64,000 nt of DNA from JBCAXA01 sp038534295 (GTDB lineage Bacteria; Pseudomonadota; Gammaproteobacteria; Steroidobacterales; Woeseiaceae): contig JBCAXA010000002.1 in assembly GCA_038534295.1 (NCBI GenBank), positions 62,001-126,000 of the forward strand, in the 5' to 3' direction. The position numbers and the translations under genes were made by a program. Of the stretch, positions 33,093 to 42,278 are shown in pieces. Position 1 is the stretch's first letter. Every line of letters begins with the position of its first letter. Under the pieces are notes generated by a model, which ran no database searches, was not told the origin of the DNA, and was given only the letters and a program-made list of their open reading frames with translations.

Positions 33093-33863
33093 TCAGCATT
33101 GCAGAGACAGTCGGGCGAAATCCTCGACGGCCAGTGTCTCCGGTCGCACGCTCGGGTCTATGTCGCATTGCCGTATCGCCTGTTCTGACATAAGCGGCGC
33201 AAGGGAGCGCCGTAACGTTTTGCGACGTTGCCCAAAAGCGGTTCTGACGAGCGTCTCGAAACTCGAATCGTGCTTGGCATCAATGACAGGGTCACGGTAG
33301 CTCAGTCGCACAATTGCCGATTCGACCCGCGGCGGGGGTTGAAACGCCCCTGCCGGGACGCGAAACAGCGCTTCGACATGCCAGTAGCACTGCAACATGA
33401 CGCTGAGACGGCCGTACGTCTTGTTGCCAGGCACTGCAACGATTCGGTCGACCACCTCTTTCTGCAGCATGAAAACGGCGTCGCTCACGTACTGACGCTG
33501 CGCGGTCAAGCGAAACAGCAGTGGCGTCGAAATGTTATACGGCAGATTGCCGACAACGCGTAAGCGCTCGCCAAAGTTGGCAAAGTCGATTGCGAGTGCG
33601 TCTGCTTCGACGATGCTGACATTGTCATTGCTTGCAAACACATGGCGCAAATGCGCGGCGAGGTCTCGATCGATTTCGACCGCGATCAAGCGCCCGGCCT
33701 GTGTCGACAGCGGTTTGGTCAAGACACCGCCGCCGGGCCCAATTTCAACGACGATGTCGTTCTCGCGCGGCGAGATTGCTTTGACGATGCGATCGACATA
33801 GCCGCGGTCGTGCAAAAAATGTTGGCCGAAGCGTTTGCGCTTCGGCCGAGGATCAGGCGGCAT
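33093..33863 (-). CDS. rsmA: 16S rRNA dimethyladenosine transferase RsmA (KsgA)
   Basis: Dimethylates two adjacent adenosines in helix 45 of 16S rRNA late in 30S assembly. The 256-residue protein has KRFGQHFLHDRGYVDRIV, the SAM-binding VVEIGPGGGVLTKPL, an acidic VEADALAIDF and the catalytic NLPYNISTPLLFRL. The frame is open back to 33989 inside pdxA; the ATG at 33863 gives the normal start and overlaps pdxA by 11 bases. Confidence 0.96.
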   Translation of the reverse strand: MPPDPRPKRKRFGQHFLHDRGYVDRIVKAISPRENDIVVEIGPGGGVLTKPLSTQAGRLIAVEIDRDLAAHLRHVFASNDNVSIVEADALAIDFANFGERLRVVGNLPYNISTPLLFRLTAQRQYVSDAVFMLQKEVVDRIVAVPGNKTYGRLSVMLQCYWHVEALFRVPAGAFQPPPRVESAIVRLSYRDPVIDAKHDSSFETLVRTAFGQRRKTLRRSLAPLMSEQAIRQCDIDPSVRPETLAVEDFARLSLQC

Positions 33864-34860
33864 GACTCGCGGTATGCAGTCGTCCCAATCGAATCGCTTC
33901 GTCCACGGCAGCCAGGAGGCTAGCCGGGTCGGCGTCACCACTGCCGGCAAGTGCCAGTGCAGTGCCGTGATCAACTGACGTGCGGACAATGGGCAGGCCG
34001 AGTGTGACGTTTACGGCATTGCCGAAACCGGCGTGCTTAATCACCGGTAGGCCCTGGTCATGGTACATCGCGAGTACCGCATCAACGTGGCCGACCGCCG
34101 CGGTAAAGGCCGTATCCGCTGGCACCGGGCCGAATGCATCAATGCCGGCACGTTGCGCTGCTGCTATGGCTGGCGCTATCGATGCATCGTCTTCTGCGCC
34201 GAGATGACCGCCTTCGCCAGCGTGCGGATTCAGTCCGCAAACCGCAATGCGGGGCTGCTGGAGTGCGTAACGTTGACTCAGATCGTCGTGCAGCACACCG
34301 AGCACACTTTCGACCAGCGCCGGCGTGATCGCGTCGGGGACCGCGCGTAGCGGTATGTGGGTCGTCGCCAGCGCGACACGCAGGGCCCCAGCGACCAACA
34401 GCATGACCGGTTGTGGTGTGCCGCAAAGCTCGGCAAGAAACTCTGTGTGGCCGCTGAAACTAATCCCCGCGTCGATGATGGCGCTCTTCTGAATGGGTGC
34501 GGTGACCAACGCATCGGCCGTGTCGGCGAGCAACAGCCCGGTCGCCGTGCGCAGGCTGTCGAGTAGCGCATGCGAGTTTTCGGGGCTGGGTTGGCCGGGC
34601 ACGACCGCTTGCGGGAAATGTATCGGCAACAGAGCAACGCCCGGTTCCGCATCGGCGGGGAAAGGATCGCTCCAATCGCGAAGCGGCAGCGCGACATGGC
34701 TGAGACCGAGCTGGCGGGCGCGCCCCGCAAAGACGCTTGGATCGCCAATAACCGCGATGTTCGCGGCGGGTGGCTGCTCGGCAAGGCTAAGACAAATGTC
34801 CGGCCCGATTCCGGCAGGCTCGCCGGCACTGACGAGCAACCGTGGCTGCACAGTGATCAT
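33853..34860 (-). CDS. pdxA: 4-hydroxythreonine-4-phosphate dehydrogenase
   Basis: Oxidises 4-phosphohydroxy-L-threonine in pyridoxal phosphate synthesis. The 335-residue protein begins with the PdxA start LLVSAGEPAGIGPDIC. Metal ligands are seen in FSGHTEFLAELCG and YHDQGLPVIKHAGF, and GLNPHAGEGGHLGAED is diagnostic. It supplies PLP used by GcvPB and kynureninase. Encoded between surA and rsmA in the conserved order. Confidence 0.96.
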   Translation of the reverse strand: MITVQPRLLVSAGEPAGIGPDICLSLAEQPPAANIAVIGDPSVFAGRARQLGLSHVALPLRDWSDPFPADAEPGVALLPIHFPQAVVPGQPSPENSHALLDSLRTATGLLLADTADALVTAPIQKSAIIDAGISFSGHTEFLAELCGTPQPVMLLVAGALRVALATTHIPLRAVPDAITPALVESVLGVLHDDLSQRYALQQPRIAVCGLNPHAGEGGHLGAEDDASIAPAIAAAQRAGIDAFGPVPADTAFTAAVGHVDAVLAMYHDQGLPVIKHAGFGNAVNVTLGLPIVRTSVDHGTALALAGSGDADPASLLAAVDEAIRLGRLHTASHAA

Positions 34861-34900
34861 CGTTGGTGCGCCACAGTAGGGCTACTTATGTAACGGCTCC

Positions 34901-36202
34901 CTAGATGCGCTTGTCGACAAATGCATCGTCGCGCAGACGACGCAGCCACAGTTCGGTTTCCTCGTCCACGCGGGCGTTGCGAAGATTAACTTCGCAGCTG
35001 CGCTGACGCATCTCATCGGTGTTGTCGTAAACACGTCGTTCCATGACCTCGAGCACGTGCCAACCAAATCGCGACTTGAACGGCTGACTCATTTCGCCGA
35101 TTTCTGAGCGATTGACGACCGCTTCGAACTCCGGCACGAACGTTCCGGGTTCGGTCCAACCCATATCGCCACCGCTGGTTGCCGAGCCGGGATCATCCGA
35201 CAATTCTCGTGCGAGCTCGCCGAACTCCTCACCGGCTTCGATGCGCTCGAGCGCTTGCGCCAGCTTTAATTCGGCGGTTCGATCGTCGACGATCTCGTTG
35301 GTGGTAACCAGGATGTGGCGCACGCGGTTCTGTTGTACCTCGCTTTTGAGTACGGCGCCGCGCTGATCGTTGAGACGAACGAGATGGAAGCCACTCGGAC
35401 TGCGCAACGGGTTAGAAATCTCACCGGCGTCCAGATCGGCGACCACCGTCGAAAACAAAGTCGGAATTTGATCGCCGCGACGCCAACCGAGTGCGCCGCC
35501 TTCGAGGGCGGTCTGCGCGTCGGAATAACGGACGGCCATTTCGCCGAAGTTGGCGCCGTTGCGAATCTCCTCGAGCACCCGGACAGCCTCTGCTTCGGCT
35601 TCGGCAAACTGCGCGGCGGTGGCAGAGGGTGGGACGCTAATCAGTATGTGCGAGAGATCGTACTCGGCGTTTACGTTGGCCTGACCCATTTGTTGTTCGA
35701 GGCACTGCTCGACTTCGCGTTCAGATACCTGGATTCGGCTGACGACCTCGATTTGCCGTAGCTGTTGCAACGCAATCTGATCGCGGACTTGCGTTCGGTA
35801 CTCGGTGTAGTCGATGCCGTCTGCCGCGAGTGCGGCTGGCAGGTCGTTGATTGTCATGCCCTGCTGTTCGGCGATTCGACCGAGCGCGTTATTCAACATC
35901 TCGTCAGGGATGCGAATCTGCATTCGAGCGGCTCGCTGCAGCTGAATTTGGTTGACGATGAGGCGCTCGAGAACCTGGTCGACGAGAATCGTATCCGGCG
36001 GTGCCGGAACGTTCTCGGCGGCGAGGCGCCGGCGGATGAGGCCGGCTTCGGTGTCGAGTTCACTCTGCAGCACGACGCCGTCGTTGACGATCGCAACGAT
36101 GCCATCGAGGAACATGGTGGTTGGCGAGGCGTCCTGAGCAACGACAGCGCCGCTGGCCAGCGCGAGCACGGCCGCACCGCACCGGGTCAGTAGTTTGGGC
36201 AT
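34901..36202 (-). CDS. surA: Periplasmic chaperone/peptidyl-prolyl isomerase SurA
   Basis: Escorts unfolded outer-membrane proteins across the periplasm. The 433-residue protein has a signal peptide (cleavage near VVAQD), the SurA N-domain with DGIVAIVNDGVVLQSELD, and two parvulin domains at about 175-275 and 285-385 (SHILISVP..., RHILVTTNEIV...). The C-terminal helix region VNLRNARVDEETELWLRRLRD completes the chaperone core. It lies four bases after lptD, whose product is a main SurA client. Confidence 0.95.
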   Translation of the reverse strand: MPKLLTRCGAAVLALASGAVVAQDASPTTMFLDGIVAIVNDGVVLQSELDTEAGLIRRRLAAENVPAPPDTILVDQVLERLIVNQIQLQRAARMQIRIPDEMLNNALGRIAEQQGMTINDLPAALAADGIDYTEYRTQVRDQIALQQLRQIEVVSRIQVSEREVEQCLEQQMGQANVNAEYDLSHILISVPPSATAAQFAEAEAEAVRVLEEIRNGANFGEMAVRYSDAQTALEGGALGWRRGDQIPTLFSTVVADLDAGEISNPLRSPSGFHLVRLNDQRGAVLKSEVQQNRVRHILVTTNEIVDDRTAELKLAQALERIEAGEEFGELARELSDDPGSATSGGDMGWTEPGTFVPEFEAVVNRSEIGEMSQPFKSRFGWHVLEVMERRVYDNTDEMRQRSCEVNLRNARVDEETELWLRRLRDDAFVDKRI

Positions 36203-36205
36203 GGA

Positions 36206-38428
36206 TTAGTCCCGTCGGTCTTTGTAACCAAGTATACCGCGCTCGAGGCGGCGATCGGCTGGGTCTCCGACACTGGTGAGGCCCCGGAGTTCCAGCTGCA
36301 GCGCGACCGTCGTGTCCGAGCGGCCGTCACGACGGCTGATAAAGCGCCGCGACACGATCCGCGCCGCCCAGCAGCAGCTCTCGTACTCGAGTCCGACGAA
36401 GCGATCGAGCGTGGTCTTGTCACGCAGCGAATAATTGTATCGACCGACGAAGTTCCAGCGTTCGTCGACCGGCCAAGACCAAGAGATGTCAGCCTGCTCG
36501 AGCGAGGCTTCGCGATACCGGTAGCCGAGATTTAGGACCCGATCTTCCTTCGGCTGGTACTGTAGGCGAAACTCTGACTTAACGGTGTTTGCCGAGTCCG
36601 AGTTCCACTGGTGACCGAGCTCCATGTTCCATTTCTCAGAAAGACGAATATCGACTTCGGCGATGTAGTCCGATGATTCCGACGTGCGTGCCGGTTGGTC
36701 GGTTAGCGACACGCCTTGCTCGCTGAAGTAGCGTGTTTGTCCTAACGTCGCCGTCAGAACGTTCACACCGCTCTGCGGGTCAATAAATCGACTTACCAGG
36801 CCTAGGCTGACCTGATCCAAATCGGCGATCCGGTCCGGTCCGACGAACGGAGTCGTGCGAAAAATCTGCACGAGATTGAAATCTGGATCGACCGTGTCAA
36901 AAACCGGCAGCCCACTTTGTTCTTCGAACGGCGTGTGGGTGAACAGCAGTCTTGGTTCGAGCGTCTGGCGCCACGTACGATCGCGATTTTTCCAAAGTCG
37001 TTCGAAACGTGCACCGACGTCGAGGCTGAAACGCGGTAATGCCCGGTCCGGCGTGTCGTCGGCGCCGTTCTCGACGTTATCCAAGCGGTATGCCGTGTAC
37101 AGCATCGACGCCTCGGGGCGAACAAAAAACGCGCCGTTATCGAAATTCCAATACAGGCCGGGTTCGGAATGCAGTCGCCAGCCGGTTACGCCGGTGTCGC
37201 GATCGAAACGCGTCAACTCGTTCGGTGCGCGAACGCCGAGTCGACGCCAAAGGCCCGGCCAGTTGCCGTCGACCGTGATTTCGGGCAGGCGACGATAAGG
37301 TCGGTCATCGATGGCGAGCGTCGGGTCTAGTACCTGGAATGCCTGTGCGGTAATGCGCGTCGAGATGTGTCGGCCGGGTCGTTCGAGCACAAACAGGCGG
37401 TCGAGGAAAATCGTGCTGGCTTCCGTCTGGCTTTCACCGATGTCTTCGAAGTACTGAACATCGCTGACGTCCTGCGCATCGATGCGCAAACGCCAATTGT
37501 CGCCAAGACGAGTGACGTTACGGAGCGTTGCATAGGTGCGATCGTCGCCAAACTCGTTGTCGCTGGGAAGATAGCGCACGTCGGCAATGGCCTCGGTCCG
37601 CCGCGACAAGTAACGACCCTCCGTATTTAGCTGCAAGCCGCGTCGAGACAGCAGTCGCGGGGTAATGGTTGCGTCGTAATTTGGCGCAATGTTCCAGTAG
37701 ACCGGCACACTGATTTCGGTGCCGTTGCGCCCGCTGGTGCCAAAGTCCGGGATCAGGATGCCGGACTTGCGCGCGTCGGAAATCGGGAACGACAGCCATG
37801 GCGCATAAATGATCGGTACGCCCTGAAACTCGAGCCGGAGACTGCGCGCAGTGCCAACGCCACTGACGGTATCGAGGTCGATATTCTCGGCCTTGATCTG
37901 CCAATCGGCATTGCCGGCGGGGCAGGACGTGTACGCGACCCCGCCGAGCTCGATCGTGCCGGCTTGGTCGATACGCAGGCGCTCAGCTTCGCCGTGTCCG
38001 CGGTTTTCCGGCAGCGTGAACTCGGACTCGTCGAACTGCGCAATACCGCGTTCAATGTCAAAGCTCGCGCGAGTGCCGCGGACCACGGACGCTAATCCCG
38101 AATAGCGAACGTCGCCGGCTAACGTCAGGCGACCGGCCGCCGGATCGTATTCGGCCGACTCTGCCGCAATGTAGTCGTTGTTGCGGCGGATCTGGACGCC
38201 ATCGGACAGCAATGCCTTGCCGCCAAGTGTCAGGTCAGCCGAACCCGCCTCAAACTCGATCGCATCGGCGGTGCTGGGTTCTTCGTCAAAGAGATCGGCC
38301 GCAAAGAAGTCGTTGCTGTCGATAACATCCGGTGCTCGGCAGAACGCCGGCACGTCGACTGCCTCCGCCATGGCGCACGACAGCACAGCGATAGCGCCGA
38401 ACCCGAGACGCGGGGATTTGCGAGCCAA
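36206..38428 (-). CDS. lptD: LPS-assembly protein LptD
   Basis: Outer-membrane barrel that, with LptE, inserts lipopolysaccharide into the outer leaflet. An LptA-like jellyroll (about 55-220) precedes a large C-terminal beta-barrel. The four family cysteines are present: one near the mature N-terminus (CRAPD), one in SCPAG and the late pair SCCWAAR, which form interdomain disulfides. The start is uncertain: no ATG precedes the signal-like segment ARKSPRLGFGAIAVLSCAMAEA. I chose the TTG at 38428 because it begins exactly at this basic-hydrophobic signal, giving 740 residues. The frame is open to 38575, past the divergent amgK start; the ATG at 38371 would drop the signal. Confidence 0.88.
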   Translation of the reverse strand: MARKSPRLGFGAIAVLSCAMAEAVDVPAFCRAPDVIDSNDFFAADLFDEEPSTADAIEFEAGSADLTLGGKALLSDGVQIRRNNDYIAAESAEYDPAAGRLTLAGDVRYSGLASVVRGTRASFDIERGIAQFDESEFTLPENRGHGEAERLRIDQAGTIELGGVAYTSCPAGNADWQIKAENIDLDTVSGVGTARSLRLEFQGVPIIYAPWLSFPISDARKSGILIPDFGTSGRNGTEISVPVYWNIAPNYDATITPRLLSRRGLQLNTEGRYLSRRTEAIADVRYLPSDNEFGDDRTYATLRNVTRLGDNWRLRIDAQDVSDVQYFEDIGESQTEASTIFLDRLFVLERPGRHISTRITAQAFQVLDPTLAIDDRPYRRLPEITVDGNWPGLWRRLGVRAPNELTRFDRDTGVTGWRLHSEPGLYWNFDNGAFFVRPEASMLYTAYRLDNVENGADDTPDRALPRFSLDVGARFERLWKNRDRTWRQTLEPRLLFTHTPFEEQSGLPVFDTVDPDFNLVQIFRTTPFVGPDRIADLDQVSLGLVSRFIDPQSGVNVLTATLGQTRYFSEQGVSLTDQPARTSESSDYIAEVDIRLSEKWNMELGHQWNSDSANTVKSEFRLQYQPKEDRVLNLGYRYREASLEQADISWSWPVDERWNFVGRYNYSLRDKTTLDRFVGLEYESCCWAARIVSRRFISRRDGRSDTTVALQLELRGLTSVGDPADRRLERGILGYKDRRD

Positions 38429-38506
38429 AAGTCTTTGCCAACCGCCGTGATATCCTGAAACCTTCGCACAGTTTGCCAACACCAGCAATCCGAGATCCGA
38501 CTGCCC

Positions 38507-39538
38507 ATGTCGCTGCCCAGCGGTGCCGATCACTTCCCCAATCACGGCGCCGATCGAGAACTGATCATCGAACAATGGCTCGACCGGGTATTGCCCGCAG
38601 CCGAGCGTCAGCGTTCGTTTGCCTCTGATGACGCCAGCTTTCGCCGCTACTTTCGGGTAGCGTTCGCAGACCGTCGTGTCATCGTTATGGACGCGCCGCC
38701 GATGCTCGAAGACAGTCGGCCGTTCGTTCGCCTGGCAGCGGCCTTTCGACAGGTCGGCATGCGTACGCCAGAGATCTTTGCGATTGATTTGTCCGCCGGG
38801 CTGCTACTGCTCGAGGACTTCGGCTCGATGACGCTGTTTGACGCACTGGATAGCACCGAATTCCAGGTCGACGAGCGCCTCGACTACGCCGTTGACCGGC
38901 TTGCCGAGCTCAGCCGTCGCAGTGGCAAGTTTTCGGTCTGCGTTCCGGCCTACGACGAGGCCGCTGTGCGTCGTGAACTCGGGCTGTTTCCGACGTGGTT
39001 CGTTGAGCGGCATTTAGGTACACAGCTGCCCGCGCAAGTATGGACCGACGCCTGTCGGTTCCTGGTCGAGCGTTGGCAGCGAATGCCGACGGCCATTGTT
39101 CACCGGGATTATCACAGTCGTAATCTAATGGTGCTGCCGGGAGTTGCGCTTGGCGTCATCGACTTTCAAGACGCCTGCCGCGGACCGGCAGCCTACGATC
39201 TCGTGTCGCTGCTCAAAGATTGCTACGTACGCTGGTCGGACGAGACCTGCGAACGACTGCTTGCGCGGTACCATGCAGGCGCAGCACTGCCGAGTGATTA
39301 CGACCTCACTGGCTTGCGTCGCGACGTCGAACTGTGCGGCATCCAACGACACCTCAAAGTCGCCGGAATCTTCTCGCGCCTCTACTACCGTGACGGAAAA
39401 GAGCGCTATCTCCACGATCTGCCGCGTGTCATCGACTATTTGCGTCGCGCGCTGCCCGCTTTTTCGGAACTGGAGCGCTTGCTGGACTGCTTGCCCGACG
39501 ACGCAACGCTGTCGGCACTAAGCCCGTGCGCGCGCTGA
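38507..39538 (+). CDS. amgK: N-acetylmuramate/N-acetylglucosamine kinase AmgK
   Basis: A 343-residue aminoglycoside-phosphotransferase-fold kinase that phosphorylates MurNAc at the anomeric position in cell-wall recycling. The catalytic loop IVHRDYHSRNLMVLP and the metal-binding GVIDFQDACRGPAAYDLVSLLKDCY are clear, as is the N-terminal SFASDDASFRRYFRV. It overlaps murU by 13 bases, giving the AmgK-MurU pair known from Pseudomonas. That pathway bypasses de novo UDP-MurNAc synthesis and confers intrinsic fosfomycin tolerance. Divergent from lptD, as in pseudomonads. Confidence 0.92.
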   Translation: MSLPSGADHFPNHGADRELIIEQWLDRVLPAAERQRSFASDDASFRRYFRVAFADRRVIVMDAPPMLEDSRPFVRLAAAFRQVGMRTPEIFAIDLSAGLLLLEDFGSMTLFDALDSTEFQVDERLDYAVDRLAELSRRSGKFSVCVPAYDEAAVRRELGLFPTWFVERHLGTQLPAQVWTDACRFLVERWQRMPTAIVHRDYHSRNLMVLPGVALGVIDFQDACRGPAAYDLVSLLKDCYVRWSDETCERLLARYHAGAALPSDYDLTGLRRDVELCGIQRHLKVAGIFSRLYYRDGKERYLHDLPRVIDYLRRALPAFSELERLLDCLPDDATLSALSPCAR

Positions 39539-40212
39539 TACTTGCTGCGGGTCGCGGCGAACGGTTACGACCGTTGACCGACCACACGCCAAAGCCGTTA
39601 ATTCAGATCGGTAAAGAGACCTTACTCGAACGACATCTGCGCCGGTTAGCCGCGGTCGGCGTCGATACGGTCTTCATCAACGTTGCGTGGCTCGCAGAGC
39701 GCATCGTGGCGGCCATCGGCGATGGCCGTCGGTTCGGTCTTCGTGTCGTCTTTAGCCACGAACGTCCGGGCGCGCTCGAGACCTTGGGCGGTATTCGTCA
39801 GGTGTTGCCGTGGCTTGGCGATGAGCCCTTTTGGCTGGTTAATGGCGACGTCTTCAGCGACTTCGATTTTTCCGACCAAATCACCGACTTGCCTACGAAT
39901 GTCGACGCGCGCCTGGTCCTCGTGCCAAATCCTTCGCACAAGCCGCAAGGCGACTTTGACATCGATGGCGAATTTGCGACGCGTGCTGAGTCGAAGCCGC
40001 GGCCCTATACATACAGCGGTATCGGCTTGTATCGACCGGTACTGTTTGCCGGTGTCACAGCAGGTCGTGCGCCGTTGGCACCGCTCTTGTTTGCGGCGGC
40101 GAACGCCGGTCGCATCGCGGCGGTCGTTCACCGCGGGCGCTGGGACGACGTCGGCACGGCCGAGCGGCTCGCGCGCCTCAGGCAGTGGCTGGAAGTGGCG
40201 CCGACCGGCTGA
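39526..40212 (+). CDS. murU: N-acetylmuramate alpha-1-phosphate uridylyltransferase MurU
   Basis: A nucleotidyltransferase that makes UDP-MurNAc from MurNAc-1-phosphate and UTP. The 228-residue protein starts with ALILAAGRGERLRPLTDHTPKPLI, the nucleotide-binding signature, with the catalytic Lys in KPL. VNGDVF supplies the metal Asp, and YSGIGLYRP and WDDVGTAERL close the site. It begins with GTG inside the end of amgK. Its last 35 bases overlap the convergent lipB. Confidence 0.94.
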   Translation: MRALILAAGRGERLRPLTDHTPKPLIQIGKETLLERHLRRLAAVGVDTVFINVAWLAERIVAAIGDGRRFGLRVVFSHERPGALETLGGIRQVLPWLGDEPFWLVNGDVFSDFDFSDQITDLPTNVDARLVLVPNPSHKPQGDFDIDGEFATRAESKPRPYTYSGIGLYRPVLFAGVTAGRAPLAPLLFAAANAGRIAAVVHRGRWDDVGTAERLARLRQWLEVAPTG

Positions 40213-40819
40213 GTTCGTTCGAAAAATTTTGCGCTAGCTGAGATGCGGTCTCGCGTAACGTAGTCGACACGCCGAGTCGCGCAAGATCGATCATTTCGAG
40301 GTTGCTGAAGCCGCACGGGTTGATGCGCGCGAATGGCTCTAGGTCCATATCGACGTTCAATGCCAAGCCGTGGTAGCTCGCGCCGCGTCGGATGCGAATG
40401 CCGATGCTCGCCAGTTTGCGGCCATCAACATAGACGCCCGGCGCGTCACGTCGACCGACCGCTTCGATGCCGTGCCTAGCGCACAGCGTTATGACGGAGC
40501 GTTCCAGCGCACATACGAGGGCGCGCACGCCGAGACGTGCGCGACGCACGTCAAGCAACGGGTACATCATTAGCTGACCGGGCCCGTGGTACGTGACTTC
40601 GCCGCCGCGATCAGTCTTTACTACGGGAATGTCGCCGGCACCGAGCACGTGCGACGGATCCGCAGCCAAACCAAGGGTGAATACCGGCGGGTGCTCGGTG
40701 AACCAGATCTCATCGGCGCTCTCGCTGTTTCGCGCATCGGTATGTTGCTGCATGCGTTCCCACAACGGTACATAGGGTTGTCGATCCAGCCAGGACCAGG
40801 GGATGGCCGAGTCGATCAT
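40178..40819 (-). CDS. lipB: Octanoyl-[ACP]-protein octanoyltransferase
   Basis: Transfers octanoate from acyl carrier protein to lipoyl domains such as GcvH. The 213-residue protein has PPVFTLGLAADPSHVL, the TDRGGEVTYHGPGQLMMYPLLD block with the active-site Lys region KLASIGIRIRRGASYHGLALNV, and the catalytic Cys in FARINPCGFSNLEM. It overlaps ybeD by one base and its 3' end overlaps murU by 35 bases, tail to tail. No lipA is in the window. Confidence 0.95.
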   Translation of the reverse strand: MIDSAIPWSWLDRQPYVPLWERMQQHTDARNSESADEIWFTEHPPVFTLGLAADPSHVLGAGDIPVVKTDRGGEVTYHGPGQLMMYPLLDVRRARLGVRALVCALERSVITLCARHGIEAVGRRDAPGVYVDGRKLASIGIRIRRGASYHGLALNVDMDLEPFARINPCGFSNLEMIDLARLGVSTTLRETASQLAQNFSNELSRSAPLPATA

Positions 40820-41097
40820 TATTGCGAAAACAACACGTCGTCCGAGGAGGAAAGCGCGAAGTACACCTTATCGAGCTGTTCGCGGCTGGTCGCCGTAAAC
40901 GTCACGGTTAGCGCAATGTAAGTACCTTCGCGGCTGTGCGATTCGGTGATCGCCTCGTCCGGCACCGGCCCGATAATCGGTTCGAGCAGCTCCCGTGCGA
41001 TGCTATGAAAGCGCCCGTCATCACGCCCGATCAGCTTGATCGGAAAGTCCATCGGAAATTGCATGATGTCGCTGTCGTTGTTGGCGTCTTCCGTCAT
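40819..41097 (-). CDS. ybeD: DUF493 (YbeD) family protein
   Basis: A 92-residue small alpha/beta protein with an ACT-like, regulatory-looking fold. The segments FPIKLIGRDDGRFHSIARELLE and HSREGTYIALTVTFTATSREQLDKVYFALSS match the family. It always lies between dacA and lipB in gammaproteobacteria, as here, with single-base overlaps on both sides (stop/start). A role in controlling lipoate synthesis has been suggested only from position. Confidence 0.93.
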   Translation of the reverse strand: MTEDANNDSDIMQFPMDFPIKLIGRDDGRFHSIARELLEPIIGPVPDEAITESHSREGTYIALTVTFTATSREQLDKVYFALSSSDDVLFSQ

Positions 41098-42278
41098 TAT
41101 TCAAACCACAGTCCGATTTCGTCGGTCATTCGCTTCCAAAGGCCGCCACTGGCCACTGCATTGGCGGCGACAAGATCAATGCTCTCTAAGGTATTGCCAT
41201 CGTGTTCGATGATGAGCTGGCCAACCGTGTCGCCAGCCGACAGCGGTGCCAACACGGTCGCCGGCAATTCGACTCGTGCTGTGACTTCATCAAAACGACC
41301 GCGCGGTAGGGTGATCGCAACGCTGCGCGAAGCAAGCAAGGCAACCGTCTCGGCGTTGCCTTTCCAAATGCGTGCCTCGCGGACCGGCGTGCCATCTTCG
41401 TAGAGCATGCGAGTCTCGTAAAACCGAAAGCCGTAATTGAGCAAGGCCTGACTCGCATCGATACGCGCCTTCGGGCTCTTGGCGCCCATGACGGCGGCAA
41501 TCAATCGCATGTCGTTGCGTTGTGCCGACGAGACGAGGCAATAGCCGGCGGCGTCAGTGTGGCCGGTTTTCATGCCGTCCACACTGCTGTCGCGCCACAG
41601 CAGTTGATTGCGGTTTTCCTGTCGTATGCCTGCGTACGTGAACTCCCGCTGCGAATACCAACCGTAGTAGTCCGGAAACTCCGTTACGATGGCGCGGGCG
41701 AGGCGCGCGATGTCGCGAGCCGTTGTGAAGTGTTGATCCGCGGGCAAGCCGGTCGAGTTTTGGAAACGCGTTGCGGCCATGCCGAGTTGCCCGGCAAAGG
41801 TATTCATCAACTCGGCGAACGTGGCTTCGGTGCCGGCAATATGTTCGGCGAGCGCCACGCTAGCGTCGTTGCCCGACTGGACGATCATGCCTTGGATCAG
41901 CTCATCTACACTGACCTCGCTGGCCTCTTCGATAAACATGCGAGAGCCGGGCGTCTTGTACGCTTGGCGCGAGACGCGGACCTGATCGTCAAGCGCAATC
42001 TGGCCGGCGCGTAGGTACTGAAAAACAACGTACGCCGTCATGAGCTTGGTCAGACTGGCCGGTGCGACCTGTTTGTCCGGATCTTGATTAGCGAGGACGA
42101 AGCCAGTCTCGGCGTCGACAACGATGTAACTCGTTGCGCCGACTTGCGGTGCGGCCGGAATCGGTACGCGAGCCAGCTGGGCGGCAACCGGCGTGGCTAG
42201 AAAACCCGCCATTACTATCGTTGCCGCCGTGTAGCGCAAAAGGTCGCGCAAGCGTTGCGCTGAAAGCTCTAGCCCCAT
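41097..42278 (-). CDS. dacA: D-alanyl-D-alanine carboxypeptidase (PBP5/6 type)
   Basis: Removes the terminal D-Ala of peptidoglycan pentapeptides in the periplasm. The 393-residue protein has a signal peptide ending near PVAAQ. The penicillin-binding motifs are complete: SxxK in PASLTKLMTAYVVF, SxN in QSGNDASVALAEHIAG and KTG in DGMKTGHTDAAGYC. The C-terminal PBP5 domain and the amphipathic end helix (LWKRMTDEIGLWF) anchor it to the membrane. Part of the envelope run with rlpA, mltB and rodA. Confidence 0.95.
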   Translation of the reverse strand: MGLELSAQRLRDLLRYTAATIVMAGFLATPVAAQLARVPIPAAPQVGATSYIVVDAETGFVLANQDPDKQVAPASLTKLMTAYVVFQYLRAGQIALDDQVRVSRQAYKTPGSRMFIEEASEVSVDELIQGMIVQSGNDASVALAEHIAGTEATFAELMNTFAGQLGMAATRFQNSTGLPADQHFTTARDIARLARAIVTEFPDYYGWYSQREFTYAGIRQENRNQLLWRDSSVDGMKTGHTDAAGYCLVSSAQRNDMRLIAAVMGAKSPKARIDASQALLNYGFRFYETRMLYEDGTPVREARIWKGNAETVALLASRSVAITLPRGRFDEVTARVELPATVLAPLSAGDTVGQLIIEHDGNTLESIDLVAANAVASGGLWKRMTDEIGLWFE

